Shown: positions 15,574-24,915, numbered from the stretch's first letter. The stretch is 64,000 nucleotides of DNA from Luteimicrobium xylanilyticum (GCF_009429125.1 NZ_CP045529.1:4092001-4156000); one strand, 5' to 3'. Made by a program: numbers and translations. The notes: generated from the letters alone by a model not told the origin.

Positions 15574-17936
15574 CTGACATGACTGACCTTCCCACCGCAC
15601 CGCCGCTGCCCGGCGGCACGATCCTCGGCTACCCCCGGATCGGCCCGAACCGCGAGCTCAAGAGGGCCGTCGAGTCCTTCTGGGCCGGCCGCATCGACGC
15701 CGGCGAGCTCGAGTCGCAGGCCGCCGCGCTGCGCTCCCGCACGCGCGCCCGGCTCGCGGAGCTCGGCCTCGCCCGCGAGGGCGCCGCGATCCCCGAGACG
15801 TTCTCGTTCTACGACCAGGTGCTCGACGCCGCGGTGACCGTCGGCGCGCTGCCCCGCCGGTTCGACGGGCTCACCGGGCTCGAGGCGTACTTCGCTGCCG
15901 CCCGCGGCACCTCGGGCGACGCCGGCGAGCGCGCGCCGCTCGAGATGACCAAGTGGTTCGACACGAACTACCACTACCTGGTCCCCGAGATCGGCCCGGA
16001 CACGACGTTCGCGCTCGACGCGTCGCGGCTCGTCGCCCAGCTGACCGAGGCCGCGGCGGAGGGCTACGAGACCCGGCCGGTCGTCGTCGGGCCCGTGACC
16101 TTCCTCCTCCTCGCCAAGCCCGCCGACGACGCACCCGCCGGGTTCTCCCCGCTGTCCCGCCTGGGCGACCTGCTCCCCGTGTACGCGGGGCTGCTGCGCG
16201 AGCTGCGCGAGGCCGGCGCGACCTGGGTCCAGCTCGACGAGTCGGGTCTCGTCGCGGACCACCTGACCGACACCAGCGACGTCAAGCCCGAGGCCGTCCG
16301 CGCCGCCGTGACCGAGGCGTACCGCGCACTCGCGACCGAGCTCGGCGCCACCGAGCGGCCGGCGATCCTGCTCCAAGCGTCCTACGGCAGCCTGGGTGCC
16401 GCCCTCCCCGTCGTCGCGGCGACGGACGTCGAGGCGGTCGCCCTCGACCTCGTCCGCGGCGCCCTGCCCACCGGACCCGTCGCGGGGCTCGAGTCGAAGA
16501 CGCTCGTCGCGGGCGTCGTCGACGGCCGGAACATCTGGCGGGCCGACCTCGCCGCGAAGCTCGACCTGCTCGACCGGGCGCAGTCGCTCGGGGCGGCCGC
16601 CGTCGTCGTCGGGACCTCGACGTCGCTCCAGCACGTCCCGCACGACGTGACGACCGAGCACTGGGACGACGCGACGCTCGACGCGAACCTGCACGCGTGG
16701 CTCGCGTTCGCCGACCAGAAGGTCGCCGAGGTCGCGGTGCTCGCGACGGCGCTGACCGACGGTCGTGACGCCGTAGCGGACGAGGTCCGGGCGTCGTCGG
16801 ACGCGGTCGCCACCCGCCGCGACGCCGCCGGCGTGCGCGTGGACGCCGTCCGGGCCCGCACCGCCGCCCTGTCCCGGCACGACTTCGAGCGCGGCGAGCA
16901 CGACGCACGCGTGGCCGAGCAGGCCACCCGTCTGGCGCTCCCGCCCCTCCCGACGACGACGATCGGGTCGTTCCCCCAGACCGTCGACATCCGCAAGGCG
17001 CGCGCCGCGCACGCGAAGGGCGACCTCGCGACGGAGGCATACGAGCAGGCCATGCGCGACGAGATCGCGCGCGTCGTGGCGCTCCAGGAGGAGCTGGGGC
17101 TCGACGTCCTCGTGCACGGCGAGGCCGAGCGCAACGACATGGTCCAGTACTTCGCGGAGCTGCTCGACGGCTTCGCCGTGACGTCGAACGGCTGGGTCCA
17201 GTCGTACGGGTCGCGGTGCACCCGCCCGTCGATCCTGTGGGGCGACGTGTCGCGGCCCGAGCCCATGACGGTCCGCTGGACGACGTACGCGCAGTCGCTC
17301 ACCGAGAAGCCGCTCAAGGGCATGCTCACGGGCCCGGTGACGATCATGGCCTGGTCGTTCGTCCGCGACGACGTGCCGCTCGCCGAGACCGCGAACCAGC
17401 TCGGCCTGGCCCTGCGCGACGAGATCGCCGACCTCGAGGCCGCGGGCATCGCCGTCGTGCAGGTGGACGAGCCCGCGCTGCGCGAGCTGCTCCCGCTGCG
17501 CAAGGCCGACCAGGAGACGTACCTCAACTGGTCGGTCGGGTCGTTCCGGCTCGCTACGGCCGGGGTGCGCGCGGACACGCAGATCCACACCCACCTGTGC
17601 TATTCGGAGTTCGGCGAGGTCATCGGCGCGATCGACCACCTCGACGCCGACGTCACGTCGATCGAGGCGGCGCGTTCGCGGATGGAGATCCTGCCCGAGC
17701 TGCGTGACGAGGGCTTCGGTCGCGGCGTCGGCCCGGGGGTCTACGACATCCACAGCCCGCGCGTCCCGTCGACCGAGGAGGTCGTCGAGCTGCTCGAGCT
17801 CGCGGTCAAGACCGTCGACCCGACGCTCCTGTGGGTCAACCCCGACTGCGGGCTCAAGACGCGCGGCTACGCCGAGGTGAACCCGTCGCTCGAGCACCTG
17901 GTCGCCGCGGCACGCGAGGTCCGCGCGACGCTCTGA
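15570..17936 (+). CDS. metE: cobalamin-independent methionine synthase
   Basis: This 788-residue protein transfers the methyl group of 5-methyl-THF(Glu)n to homocysteine. The N-terminal barrel starts [20 protein letters not shown]. The C-terminal catalytic barrel has [63 protein letters not shown], then the zinc ligands in HTHLCYSEF and NPDCGLKTR. The size equals known MetE. Its ATG overlaps the metF stop, with GAGAGAAA upstream. ATG 15579 is an alternative start. The strong hairpin at 17949 ends the operon. Confidence 0.96.
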   Translation: MTDMTDLPTAPPLPGGTILGYPRIGPNRELKRAVESFWAGRIDAGELESQAAALRSRTRARLAELGLAREGAAIPETFSFYDQVLDAAVTVGALPRRFDGLTGLEAYFAAARGTSGDAGERAPLEMTKWFDTNYHYLVPEIGPDTTFALDASRLVAQLTEAAAEGYETRPVVVGPVTFLLLAKPADDAPAGFSPLSRLGDLLPVYAGLLRELREAGATWVQLDESGLVADHLTDTSDVKPEAVRAAVTEAYRALATELGATERPAILLQASYGSLGAALPVVAATDVEAVALDLVRGALPTGPVAGLESKTLVAGVVDGRNIWRADLAAKLDLLDRAQSLGAAAVVVGTSTSLQHVPHDVTTEHWDDATLDANLHAWLAFADQKVAEVAVLATALTDGRDAVADEVRASSDAVATRRDAAGVRVDAVRARTAALSRHDFERGEHDARVAEQATRLALPPLPTTTIGSFPQTVDIRKARAAHAKGDLATEAYEQAMRDEIARVVALQEELGLDVLVHGEAERNDMVQYFAELLDGFAVTSNGWVQSYGSRCTRPSILWGDVSRPEPMTVRWTTYAQSLTEKPLKGMLTGPVTIMAWSFVRDDVPLAETANQLGLALRDEIADLEAAGIAVVQVDEPALRELLPLRKADQETYLNWSVGSFRLATAGVRADTQIHTHLCYSEFGEVIGAIDHLDADVTSIEAARSRMEILPELRDEGFGRGVGPGVYDIHSPRVPSTEEVVELLELAVKTVDPTLLWVNPDCGLKTRGYAEVNPSLEHLVAAAREVRATL

Positions 17937-17948
17937 CGCCCACGACGG

Positions 17949-17987
17949 CGAAGGGCCGGGCACGCACGCAGCGTGCCCGGCCCTTCG
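17949..17987. terminator. metFE terminator, bidirectional
   Basis: A perfect 17-base stem (CGAAGGGCCGGGCACGC and its complement) with loop ACGCA begins 12 bases after the metE stop. It also lies just beyond the stop of the convergent membrane gene. Confidence 0.85.
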
Positions 17988-17994
17988 TGTCGCG

Positions 17995-18237
17995 TCAGCG
18001 CTTGTTGAACGTCATCCCGATGAAGAACGGGGAGCACGCCACGAGCAGTCCCAGGCTGAAGACCCATGCGTTGCCGTTTCCGTCGTCGCCCCAGGAGGCG
18101 CCGGCTCCCATGAGGAACATCCCGACGACGAAGAGCACGAACAGCGGGGCGAAGCGCAGCCACGCGCCCGGGCGACGCTCGGTGCGGGTGACGGTGAACG
18201 GCTCGCGCGACGGAGCGGGGGGCTGCTGGGCGGTCAT
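17995..18237 (-). CDS. small two-helix membrane protein
   Basis: This 80-residue protein has a basic N-terminus (TVTRTERRPGAWLRFAP) and two transmembrane helices: FVLFVVGMFLMGAGA and AWVFSLGLLVACSPFFIGM. I do not recognise a named family. TATTTT ends 6 bases before ATG 18237 and GGAG lies in the spacer, so either leaderless or RBS-driven initiation is possible. It is monocistronic and convergent with metE. Confidence 0.7.
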   Translation of the reverse strand: MTAQQPPAPSREPFTVTRTERRPGAWLRFAPLFVLFVVGMFLMGAGASWGDDGNGNAWVFSLGLLVACSPFFIGMTFNKR

Positions 18238-18313
18238 GGCTCCAAAATACCGCCCCCACGCCGTCCCGGTCGCCCGGCGTCCACATGTCACCGCCACCTG
18301 GGACCGTGGGCGC

Positions 18314-18889
18314 ATGAGCCCGCCCGCCGCGCCCGAGCCGTTCTTCGTCGCCGACCGCGCCGCGTGGCGTGCGTGGCTCGTCGCCAACGAGAACACGCAC
18401 GACGGCGTCTGGCTGGTCATGGCGAAGAAGGGCACCACCGTGCCGACGACGCTCACGTACGCGGAGGCCCTCGAGGAGGCCTTGTGCAGCGGGTGGATCG
18501 ACGGACAGCGCCGGAGTCGCGACGACACCACGTTCCTCCAGCGCTTCACCCCGCGTCGTGCGCGGTCGATCTGGTCGAAGCGCAACGTCGAGACGATCGC
18601 CCGCCTCGAGGCCGAGGGCCGGCTCCGGGACCGCGGGCGGGCCGAGGTCGCGCGCGCTCAGGAGGACGGCCGGTGGGACCGCGCCTACGCCGGTCCGGCC
18701 ACGGCGGAGGTCCCTGCCGAGCTCGCGGAGACGCTCGCCCAGGAGCCCGCGGCGCAGGCGGCGTTCGCGGCGCTCACCGGGTCGGACCGTTTCAGCGCGC
18801 TGTTCCCGATCCTCACGGCGGCCACCGACGCGACCCGGGCGCGCCGGATCGACGCGCTCGTCGCCCGGCTCCGAGAATGCACGGGATGA
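18314..18889 (+). CDS. YdeI/OmpD-associated family protein
   Basis: This 191-residue protein shows the family pattern: AWLVANENTHDGVWLVMAK, YAEALEEALCSGWIDGQRR, FLQRFTPRRARSIWSK, NVETIARLEAEGRLRDRGR and a C-terminal arginine-rich helix. YdeI in Bacillus is linked to resistance to cationic peptides, but the biochemical role is unknown. A GACCGT box ends 6 bases before ATG 18314. The frame is open upstream, but homology starts here. phzF-like gene follows with its own promoter. Confidence 0.86.
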   Translation: MSPPAAPEPFFVADRAAWRAWLVANENTHDGVWLVMAKKGTTVPTTLTYAEALEEALCSGWIDGQRRSRDDTTFLQRFTPRRARSIWSKRNVETIARLEAEGRLRDRGRAEVARAQEDGRWDRAYAGPATAEVPAELAETLAQEPAAQAAFAALTGSDRFSALFPILTAATDATRARRIDALVARLRECTG

Positions 18890-18905
18890 GCCGGACCCAG
18901 CGCCC

Positions 18906-18911
18906 TAGGCT
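18906..18911 (+). promoter_or_regulatory. -10 box for leaderless phzF-like gene
   Basis: TAGGCT is followed by 6 bases and GTG 18918. It lies in the short gap after the YdeI-like gene, so the phzF-like gene has its own promoter. Confidence 0.6.
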
Positions 18912-18917
18912 GGCCCC

Positions 18918-19787
18918 GTGAGCGCCACGTTCCCGTACCGCGAGGTCGACGTCTTCACGCACGAGCCGCTGCTCGGCAACCCGGTCGCAGTGGTGCACGA
19001 CGCCGTCGGCCTGGACGACGACCGGATGGCGGCGTTCGCGCGCTGGACGAACCTGTCGGAGACCACGTTCCTCCTGCCCCCGACGCCCGAGGGCGCGGCG
19101 GCGGGCGCGGACTACCGGCTGCGGATCTTCACGCCGGGCGGCGAGCTGCCGTTCGCGGGCCACCCGACGCTCGGCTCGTGCCACGCCTGGCTGGAGGCGG
19201 GCGGGGTCCCGCAGCGGGACGGCGTCGTCGTGCAGGAGTGCGGGGTCGGTCTGGTGACGTTGCGGCGCACCGGCGACGAGCTCGCCTTCGCGGCCCCCGA
19301 CCTCATCGCCGACGAGCCGCTCGAGCCCGCCACCCTCGACGCGTTCGTGACAGCCCTCGGTATCCCGGCGGACGCCGTCGTCGACCACCGCCTCCTCGAC
19401 AACGGCCCCGGCTGGCGGGTGCTGCTGCTCGACTCGGCCGAGCGTGTCCTCTCCCTCGCCCCGGACTGGTCGGGGGTGGACGTGGCACGCCACCGTGCCA
19501 TCGGCGTCGTCGGGCCGACGGGCGCGGACGCCCCGGACGAGCCCGCGTTCGAGGTCCGCGGCTTCGTGCCCGGGATCTCGGTGCCCGAGGACCCGGTGAC
19601 GGGGAGCCTCAACGCCGTGATCGGCCAGTGGCTCACGTCGACCGGTCGCGCACCCGACCGCTACGTCGCGCGGCAGGGCACGGCGCTCGGCCGCGACGGC
19701 CGCGTGCACGTGTCCCGCGACGTCGACGGCGCGGTGTGGATCGGCGGCGGGACCGTGACCTGCGTGAACGGGATCGTCACCCTCTAG
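18918..19787 (+). CDS. PhzF family isomerase/epimerase-like protein
   Basis: This 289-residue protein has the diaminopimelate-epimerase-like fold of PhzF. The first half reads YREVDVFTHEPLLGNPVAVV with the catalytic Glu region (NLSETTFLLPPT) and FTPGGELPFAGHPTLGSCHAW. The second half has FVPGISVPEDPVTGSLNAV. PhzF isomerises DHHA in phenazine synthesis, but no other phenazine genes are present, so a different small substrate is likely. GTG 18918 is set by the TAGGCT box. Its stop overlaps that of the convergent SRPBCC gene through a shared CTAG. Confidence 0.88.
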   Translation: MSATFPYREVDVFTHEPLLGNPVAVVHDAVGLDDDRMAAFARWTNLSETTFLLPPTPEGAAAGADYRLRIFTPGGELPFAGHPTLGSCHAWLEAGGVPQRDGVVVQECGVGLVTLRRTGDELAFAAPDLIADEPLEPATLDAFVTALGIPADAVVDHRLLDNGPGWRVLLLDSAERVLSLAPDWSGVDVARHRAIGVVGPTGADAPDEPAFEVRGFVPGISVPEDPVTGSLNAVIGQWLTSTGRAPDRYVARQGTALGRDGRVHVSRDVDGAVWIGGGTVTCVNGIVTL

Positions 19788-20131
19788 CGGCCACACTCCT
19801 CGACGATCCGCGCGAGCGTCTCGGAGCCCCCGGGCGCGGGCACGACGCGCAGCGGATTCGAGGTGGTGCGGCCGTCTGGCTCCACGACGTCGTGGTCGAG
19901 CACCCCGAACGCGTTGGCCGGCGCGAAGCGCAGCTCGACGCGGCCCATGGGCGAGTCGGCGAACCAGCGCCCGCCCTCCTGGACGACGCCCGCCGCGAGC
20001 CCCGCGGCCCAGGCGGGCAGGTTCACGGGGTCCGCCGCGTAGGCGTAGACCTCCTCCGCCGGGCGCGCCACGAGCACGCCGACGTACCGCGACTCGTGGT
20101 CGGCGGCCGCGGCGTGCGGCTCCGCCGTCAC
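19784..20131 (-). CDS. SRPBCC-like protein, short C-terminus
   Basis: GTG 20131 gives 115 residues. It starts HESRYVGVLVARPAEEVYAY and continues DPVNLPAWAAGLAAGVVQEG, then RVELRFAPANAFGVLDHDVV, the pattern of START/SRPBCC ligand-binding proteins. The end (GGSETLARIVEECGR) arrives where family members usually continue for several more strands and the long C-terminal helix, so the gene may be truncated where it meets phzF. Its start overlaps the DUF2630 stop (GTGA). The ligand is unknown. Confidence 0.75.
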   Translation of the reverse strand: MTAEPHAAAADHESRYVGVLVARPAEEVYAYAADPVNLPAWAAGLAAGVVQEGGRWFADSPMGRVELRFAPANAFGVLDHDVVEPDGRTTSNPLRVVPAPGGSETLARIVEECGR

Positions 20132-20376
20132 TCCAGGTAGCCCTCGACGACGCTGCCCGGGCGCACCTGGGCGTCGTCCGGGTTGCGGCCCGCGTCGCGG
20201 AGGGCGTCGCGCTGCCGCAGGAGGTCCCAGCACTGGTCGAGCTGGGTCTCGACGGCGCGGAGGCGAGCGTGCTCGTCGGACTCGCTGACCTCGCGGTCCG
20301 CGAGCTGCGCGCGCAGCGTCTTCTCCTCCTCGACGAGCGAGCTGATGGTGCGGTGGATGTCGCGGTCGTCGGCCAT
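20128..20376 (-). CDS. DUF2630 family protein
   Basis: This 82-residue coiled-coil protein (DIHRTISSLVEEEKTLRAQL, LRAVETQLDQCWDLLRQRDA) ends in the family signature RPGSVVEGYLE. DUF2630 proteins are small, conserved in Actinobacteria and of unknown role. TAGCGT ends 6 bases before ATG 20376. It is followed, with a four-base overlap, by the SRPBCC-like gene. Confidence 0.88.
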   Translation of the reverse strand: MADDRDIHRTISSLVEEEKTLRAQLADREVSESDEHARLRAVETQLDQCWDLLRQRDALRDAGRNPDDAQVRPGSVVEGYLE

Positions 20377-20382
20377 GGCCCC

Positions 20383-20388
20383 ACGCTA
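20383..20388 (-). promoter_or_regulatory. -10 box for leaderless DUF2630 gene
   Basis: TAGCGT on the minus strand is followed by GGGGCC and the ATG. Confidence 0.5.
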
Positions 20389-20430
20389 GTTCTCCCGCGC
20401 GTCCGCGGCGCGGGGGCTGACCCGAACCTC

Positions 20431-20463
20431 TTGCCAACCTCTCTTTGCAGAACTATCTTTGCA
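20431..20463 (+). promoter_or_regulatory. promoter and direct-repeat operator of the MFS-ArsR operon
   Basis: TTGCCA (20431-20436) and TATCTT (20454-20459) are 17 bases apart. TCTTTGCA is repeated at 20442 and 20456, overlapping the -10 box. ATG 20466 follows the -10 box by 6 bases. The ArsR-type regulator encoded in the same operon is the likely ligand. Confidence 0.6.
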
Positions 20464-20465
20464 AC

Positions 20466-21821
20466 ATGTCCTCTGCACTCGGCGGCCCGTTCTACCGGCT
20501 CTGGAGCGCGTCGCTCGCCTCCAACCTCGCCGACGGCCTGCTGGCGGCCGCGGCACCTCTCCTGGCGCTGCGCCTCACCGACGACCCGTTCGCCGTCTCG
20601 GCGATCACCGCCGCGAGCTTCCTGCCGTGGCTGCTGTTCGCCATCGCGTCCGGCGGACTCGTCGACCGCCACGACCGCCGCCGCGTCATGGGCACCGCGA
20701 ACACCGTCCGGTTCCTCGTCGCCGCGAGCGTCGGGACGCTCGTCGCGACCCACCACCTCCCCCTGTGGGCGCTCGTCGCCGCCGTCTTCGCCCTCGGCAG
20801 CATGGAGACCGCCTTCGACGGCGGCGCCCAGGCCCTCGTCCCCGCCGTCGCCCCGCCGTCGCACCGGGACGCCGCGAACAGCCGGTTCCAGGCCGGCGAG
20901 ATGGTCATGCAGGGCTTCGTCGCGGTGCCCATCGGCGCCGCACTCTTCGCCCTCTCCGAGCCGCTGCCGTTCGCGCTGTCCGCGCTCACGTTCGCGGGCT
21001 CCGCGGCGCTCGCGCTCACGCTCCCCTCGGCCGCCGCCCGCGCTCGCGCCGCGGACCGCCCGACGACGGCCCCCACCTCCGCGCCCGACGCCCCGACACC
21101 GGTCCCCCGGCAGGGGTTCGTCCACGAGCTCGTCGAAGGCGCACGGTTCCTCTGGCACCACGCCACCCTGCGACCCCTGTGGATCTTCTCGACGCTCAGC
21201 GCGACCGCACTCACCTTCGGCCAGGGGGCACTGATCGTCTACGTCGTCGACGGGCTGGGCATCCCCCAGGGCGCGGTCGGGGCGTTCACCGCGCTCGCCG
21301 CGGTCGGCGGGCTCGTCGGTGCGGCGATCGTCGGGCCCGTGCGCCGGCGCTTCGGCCGGGCCACCTCGATGGTCGGGAGCGAGCTGTTCACCGGCCCGGC
21401 CCTGATCCTCCTCGGCCTCGTCCCTGCCGGCCTCGGTGGCCGGGTCGTCGGATGCGTCGCCTTCGCGCTCGCGGCGATGTTCGTCATGATCTGGAACACC
21501 AACGCCATGACGGTCCGGCAGTCTCTCATCCCGGCCGAGCTGCTCGGCCGCGTGAACGGCACGTGGAGGACCGTGGGATGGGGGCTCACGCCGGTCGCCA
21601 CCCTTCTCGGAGGACTCGTCGCGCGAGCCGGGCTGCGTCTGCCCCTCCTGATCGGCGGCGCCCTCTCGGTCGCCGTCGTGCTCGTGATGGGTGCCCGCGT
21701 GCACCGCGCGCTCACGGCAGCGGAGAGCACCGTGTCCGGGGACGCCGGCTCCGAGGGCACCCCGGCCGAGCCCGTCGGCCCGGCGGCCGAGGCGGTGGCG
21801 GTCAGTACGCTCGACGTATGA
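20466..21821 (+). CDS. MFS transporter
   Basis: This 451-residue integral membrane protein has about twelve hydrophobic segments. The N-terminal motif FYRLWSASLASNLADGLL and the loop GGLVDRHDRRRVM (motif A) are typical of the MFS group that includes MefA and enterobactin exporters. The C-half contains NTNAMTVRQSLIPAELLGRV, another group hallmark. Drug or metabolite efflux is likely and the substrate is unknown. The stop overlaps the downstream ArsR start (ATGA). ATG 20466 is supported by the promoter position. Confidence 0.88.
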   Translation: MSSALGGPFYRLWSASLASNLADGLLAAAAPLLALRLTDDPFAVSAITAASFLPWLLFAIASGGLVDRHDRRRVMGTANTVRFLVAASVGTLVATHHLPLWALVAAVFALGSMETAFDGGAQALVPAVAPPSHRDAANSRFQAGEMVMQGFVAVPIGAALFALSEPLPFALSALTFAGSAALALTLPSAAARARAADRPTTAPTSAPDAPTPVPRQGFVHELVEGARFLWHHATLRPLWIFSTLSATALTFGQGALIVYVVDGLGIPQGAVGAFTALAAVGGLVGAAIVGPVRRRFGRATSMVGSELFTGPALILLGLVPAGLGGRVVGCVAFALAAMFVMIWNTNAMTVRQSLIPAELLGRVNGTWRTVGWGLTPVATLLGGLVARAGLRLPLLIGGALSVAVVLVMGARVHRALTAAESTVSGDAGSEGTPAEPVGPAAEAVAVSTLDV

Positions 21822-22501
21822 GCACCTCGCCCGACGTCGACGCCGCCGGTACGGACGCACGCACCCCGGCCGACCCGGGGTCCGACATCCGCGACCATAC
21901 CCGCGACCTGGACCTGGCCACCCTCAAGGCGCTCTCGCACCCGCTCCGCGTCAGGCTCTGGGACCTCCTCGTGTCGTCCGGCCCGGCCACGTCGACCACG
22001 CTCGCCCGCCGGACCGGCGAGTCCACCGGCTCCACGAGCTACCACCTGCGGCAGCTCGCCTCGCACGGCCTCGTCGAGGAGGTGCCCGAGCGCGGGACCG
22101 GGCGCGAGCGGTGGTGGCAGGCGGCACCGGGAGCGCTCCGGGTGCGCGGCAGCGGCGCGGAGTACGACACGCCGTCGGGCGGGGAGGTCATCAGGGCCTT
22201 CGGGTCGCAGTGGGCGAGCCTGCGAGCCGACAGCCTCCAGCGCTTCCACGAGCGGGTGATCGACCGCGTCGAGCCCGAGGACTGGGTCGACGCCTCCGTG
22301 GACGCGACCTCGTTCGCGTACCTGACGCTCGAGGAGCTCGACGCCCTGTCCTCCGAGCTCGGGACCGTCCTCGAGAAGTACGCCGGAGCCGCAAGGAGCC
22401 GCGACAGCCGCCCCAGCGACGAGCACCGCCGCGTCGAGGTCCAGGTCCTGGCGTTCCCGACCATCGACCCGGCCGTCGAGGGCTTCGCCGCCGATGCCTG
22501 A
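21818..22501 (+). CDS. ArsR-type winged-helix regulator
   Basis: This 227-residue protein has an N-terminal winged helix: LDLATLKALSHPLRVRLWDL, TLARRTGESTGSTSYHLRQL and ASHGLVEEVPERGTGRERWW. The C-terminal half resembles that of other long ArsR/YlbO-like regulators (WVDASVDATSFAYLTLEEL). It is coupled to the MFS gene by an ATGA overlap and probably represses the operon through the TCTTTGCA repeats. There is no metal-binding Cys pair, so the inducer is probably an organic compound exported by the partner. Confidence 0.86.
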   Translation: MSTSPDVDAAGTDARTPADPGSDIRDHTRDLDLATLKALSHPLRVRLWDLLVSSGPATSTTLARRTGESTGSTSYHLRQLASHGLVEEVPERGTGRERWWQAAPGALRVRGSGAEYDTPSGGEVIRAFGSQWASLRADSLQRFHERVIDRVEPEDWVDASVDATSFAYLTLEELDALSSELGTVLEKYAGAARSRDSRPSDEHRRVEVQVLAFPTIDPAVEGFAADA

Positions 22502-23078
22502 CGTGCGCACGCTCGGCCCGCGCGACGACGCGGTGGCCGCCGTCGGGCACGTGCCCGCGCGCATCGCGGTCGCGGGGGTCTCGGGGTCCGGCAAGACGAC
22601 CCTCGCCCAGCGGATCGCCGACCGCCTCGGCCTTCCCCACACCGAGATCGACGGCCTCTTCCACGGGCCTGGTTGGACTCCGCGCGAGTCCTTCGTGGAC
22701 GACGTACGCGCCTTCCTCGCACAGCCCGCCTGGGTCACGGAGTGGCAGTACCGGGAGGTCCGGCCGCTGATCCTCGAGCGCGCCGAGCTGCTCGTGTGGC
22801 TCGACCTGCCGACGCCCGTCGTCATGCGGCAGGTGGTCCGGCGCACCGTCCGGCGACGTCGGCGCCGGACCGTCCTCTGGAACGGCAACCAGGAGCCGCC
22901 GCTCCGGACCTTCTTCACCGACGACGAGCACATCGTCCGGTGGGCGTGGTCGAGCCGGAACAGCCTCCGCGGGCTCGACGAACGCCTCGCCGGCGAAGCG
23001 CCGCACCTCGTCGTCGTCCGCCTGCGCAGCCGTGCCCAGGTCGAGGACTGGTTCCAGCGCCTGCCGCGCACCATCTAG
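22494..23078 (+). CDS. P-loop NTPase, adenylate-kinase-like (FlaR type)
   Basis: This 194-residue protein has a Walker A motif VAGVSGSGKTTLAQRIADRL near residue 30, then LPHTEIDGLFHGPGWTPR and a lid-like basic stretch RRTVRRRRRRTVLWNGN. This matches the topology-modulation/FlaR group of adenylate-kinase-related ATPases of unknown substrate. The start overlaps the ArsR gene by 8 bases, so it is the third gene of the operon. No link to efflux is obvious from its sequence. Confidence 0.84.
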   Translation: MPDVRTLGPRDDAVAAVGHVPARIAVAGVSGSGKTTLAQRIADRLGLPHTEIDGLFHGPGWTPRESFVDDVRAFLAQPAWVTEWQYREVRPLILERAELLVWLDLPTPVVMRQVVRRTVRRRRRRTVLWNGNQEPPLRTFFTDDEHIVRWAWSSRNSLRGLDERLAGEAPHLVVVRLRSRAQVEDWFQRLPRTI

Positions 23079-23120
23079 TTGCCCTTGCGCAATAAGGCGC
23101 CTATAGTTGCACGACGCAAG
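23079..23120 (+). promoter_or_regulatory. promoter with TTGC...GCAA operators of the DHA2 exporter
   Basis: TTGCCC (23079-23084) and TATAGT (23102-23107) are 17 bases apart. The palindrome TTGCGCAA (23085-23092) lies in the spacer, and TTGCACGACGCAA (23107-23119) covers the start site. Both fit control by the MarR regulator encoded after the exporter. Confidence 0.6.
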
Positions 23121-23242
23121 CATCCCCAGGGCCGGGCGACGTGCCCGGGCGACCTCCGGCGCACCGACGCCGCGGCCGATCCTCGACCGCTTCGCGACCC
23201 CCGTGGGCGCGACCGCGGGTCCCGCCCCGGAGGAGCCTCCCC

Positions 23243-24913
23243 ATGGCCCAGGCACCCACATCGCCACGCCACACGCCCGACGCCGACCAGCCGATGAGCC
23301 ACAAGCAGATCCTGGAGGTCCTCAGCGGGCTCCTCCTCGGCCTGTTCGTCGCGATCCTGTCGTCGACCGTCGTGTCCAACGCGCTGCCGACGATCATCTC
23401 CGACCTGCACGCGAGCGAGACCGCCTACACCTGGGTGATCACCGCGACGCTCCTGGCGATGACCGTCTCGACCCCCGTCTGGGGCAAGCTCTCCGACCTG
23501 GTCAGCAAGAAGCTGCTCGTCCAGCTCGGGCTCGTGATCTACGTGCTGGGCTCCTGCCTGGCGGGGCTGTCCCACAACGCGGGGACCCTGATCACCGCCC
23601 GTGCCATCCAGGGCATCGGTGCGGGCGGCATGACCGCCCTCGTGCAGACGATCATCGCGACGATGATCCCGCCCCGTGAACGCGGCCGGTACTCGGGCTA
23701 CATGGGCGGCGTCTTCGCCCTCGGCACCATCGCCGGGCCCCTCATCGGCGGTGCGATCGTCGACACCTCCTGGCTCGGCTGGCGCTGGTGCTTCTACGTC
23801 GGGGTTCCCTTCGCCGTCGCCGCCCTCGTCGTCCTGCAGCGCACGCTCCACCTCCCGACCACCAAGCGCGCCGTCAAGATCGACTGGACGGGTGCCACCC
23901 TCGTCACCGCGGCGGTGTCCCTGCTCCTGATCTGGATCTCGTTCGCCGGCGACAAGTACGACTGGCTGTCCTGGCAGACGGCCGTCATGGTCGGCGGCGC
24001 CGTCGTCCTGGCTATCGCGTTCGTGGTCGCCGAGCGACGGACCGCCGAGCCCATCGTGCCGCTCCACCTCTTCGCGAACCGCAGCATCGCGCTCGCCGTC
24101 GTCGCGTCGCTGCTCGTCGGCGTCGCCATGTACTCGGGCACGACGTTCCTCAGCCAGTTCTTCCAGCTCGCACGTGGCGACTCGCCCACCACGGCCGGCC
24201 TGCTGACTCTCCCCATGATCGTCGGGCTCGCTGCCATCTCGCTGCTGTCCGGGCAGTTCATCACGCGCACCGGCCGGTGGAAGGGCGTCCTCGTCCTCGG
24301 CGTCTCGCTCACGGTCGTCGGGCTCGTCCTCATGGGCACCGCACGCGCCGGGACCAGCTACGCCCTGCTCGCGCTGTACATGTTCCTCATCGGCGCCGGG
24401 CTGGGCATGAGCATGCAGAACCTCGTGCTGTCCGTCCAGAACCAGGTCGCGCGCAGCGAGCTCGGGTCGGCGAGCGCGCTCGTCGCGTTCATGCGCACGC
24501 TCGGCGGCGCCGTCGGCGTGTCCGCGCTCGGCGCGCTGCTCGCCACCAGGGTCGTGGACTACGTCACCGAGGGGCTCACCAAGGCGGGCGTCCCCGCCGG
24601 GTCCCTGTCCTCGGGCACGGTGCCGAAGGTGTCGACGCTCCCCGAGCCGGTGCGCGGGATCGTGGAGAGCGCCTACGGCCACGCGGTCGCCGACGTCTTC
24701 CTCTGGGCCGCGCCGTTCGTCTTCCTGGCGCTCGTCGCGATCCTCTTCGTCAAGGAGGTCCCGCTCCGCACCACCCACGACACCGCCGCGGTGTCGCCCG
24801 TCGACGAGCTGGCGGCCGACGCGGGCGTGGTCCTGCTGGAGGAGGAGCTGGGCGGCGGCGCGGGCCACTCCGACGAGCAGCCGGCCGCGCAGTCCGCGCC
24901 CGTGCGCGGTTGA
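23243..24913 (+). CDS. DHA2-family drug exporter (14-helix MFS)
   Basis: GGAGGAG lies 7 bases before ATG 23243, giving 556 residues. Typical DHA2 motifs are LDATIV-like LSSTVVSNALPTIISDL, the motif A loop GKLSDLVSKKLL, ARAIQGIGAGGMTALVQTI and motif C GGVFALGTIAGPLIGGAIVD. About fourteen hydrophobic segments are visible. The acidic C-terminal tail (LLEEELGGGAGHSDEQPA) is cytoplasmic. Proton-driven export of toxic compounds is expected. The MarR gene directly follows, and paired TTGC/GCAA palindromes cover the promoter. Confidence 0.92.
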   Translation: MAQAPTSPRHTPDADQPMSHKQILEVLSGLLLGLFVAILSSTVVSNALPTIISDLHASETAYTWVITATLLAMTVSTPVWGKLSDLVSKKLLVQLGLVIYVLGSCLAGLSHNAGTLITARAIQGIGAGGMTALVQTIIATMIPPRERGRYSGYMGGVFALGTIAGPLIGGAIVDTSWLGWRWCFYVGVPFAVAALVVLQRTLHLPTTKRAVKIDWTGATLVTAAVSLLLIWISFAGDKYDWLSWQTAVMVGGAVVLAIAFVVAERRTAEPIVPLHLFANRSIALAVVASLLVGVAMYSGTTFLSQFFQLARGDSPTTAGLLTLPMIVGLAAISLLSGQFITRTGRWKGVLVLGVSLTVVGLVLMGTARAGTSYALLALYMFLIGAGLGMSMQNLVLSVQNQVARSELGSASALVAFMRTLGGAVGVSALGALLATRVVDYVTEGLTKAGVPAGSLSSGTVPKVSTLPEPVRGIVESAYGHAVADVFLWAAPFVFLALVAILFVKEVPLRTTHDTAAVSPVDELAADAGVVLLEEELGGGAGHSDEQPAAQSAPVRG

Positions 24914-24915
24914 CG

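Noticed and set aside
15444..17963. 839-codon minus-strand open frame over metE
   Set aside because: Antisense shadow of metE with no recognisable motif.
18918..20376. Phenazine biosynthesis cluster
   Set aside because: Only a PhzF-like protein is present. Its neighbours are DUF2630 and SRPBCC genes, not phz genes.
18813..21860. 1015-codon minus-strand open frame
   Set aside because: It crosses several clear plus-strand genes (phzF, MFS) and its translation is Arg/Gly/Asp-rich antisense.
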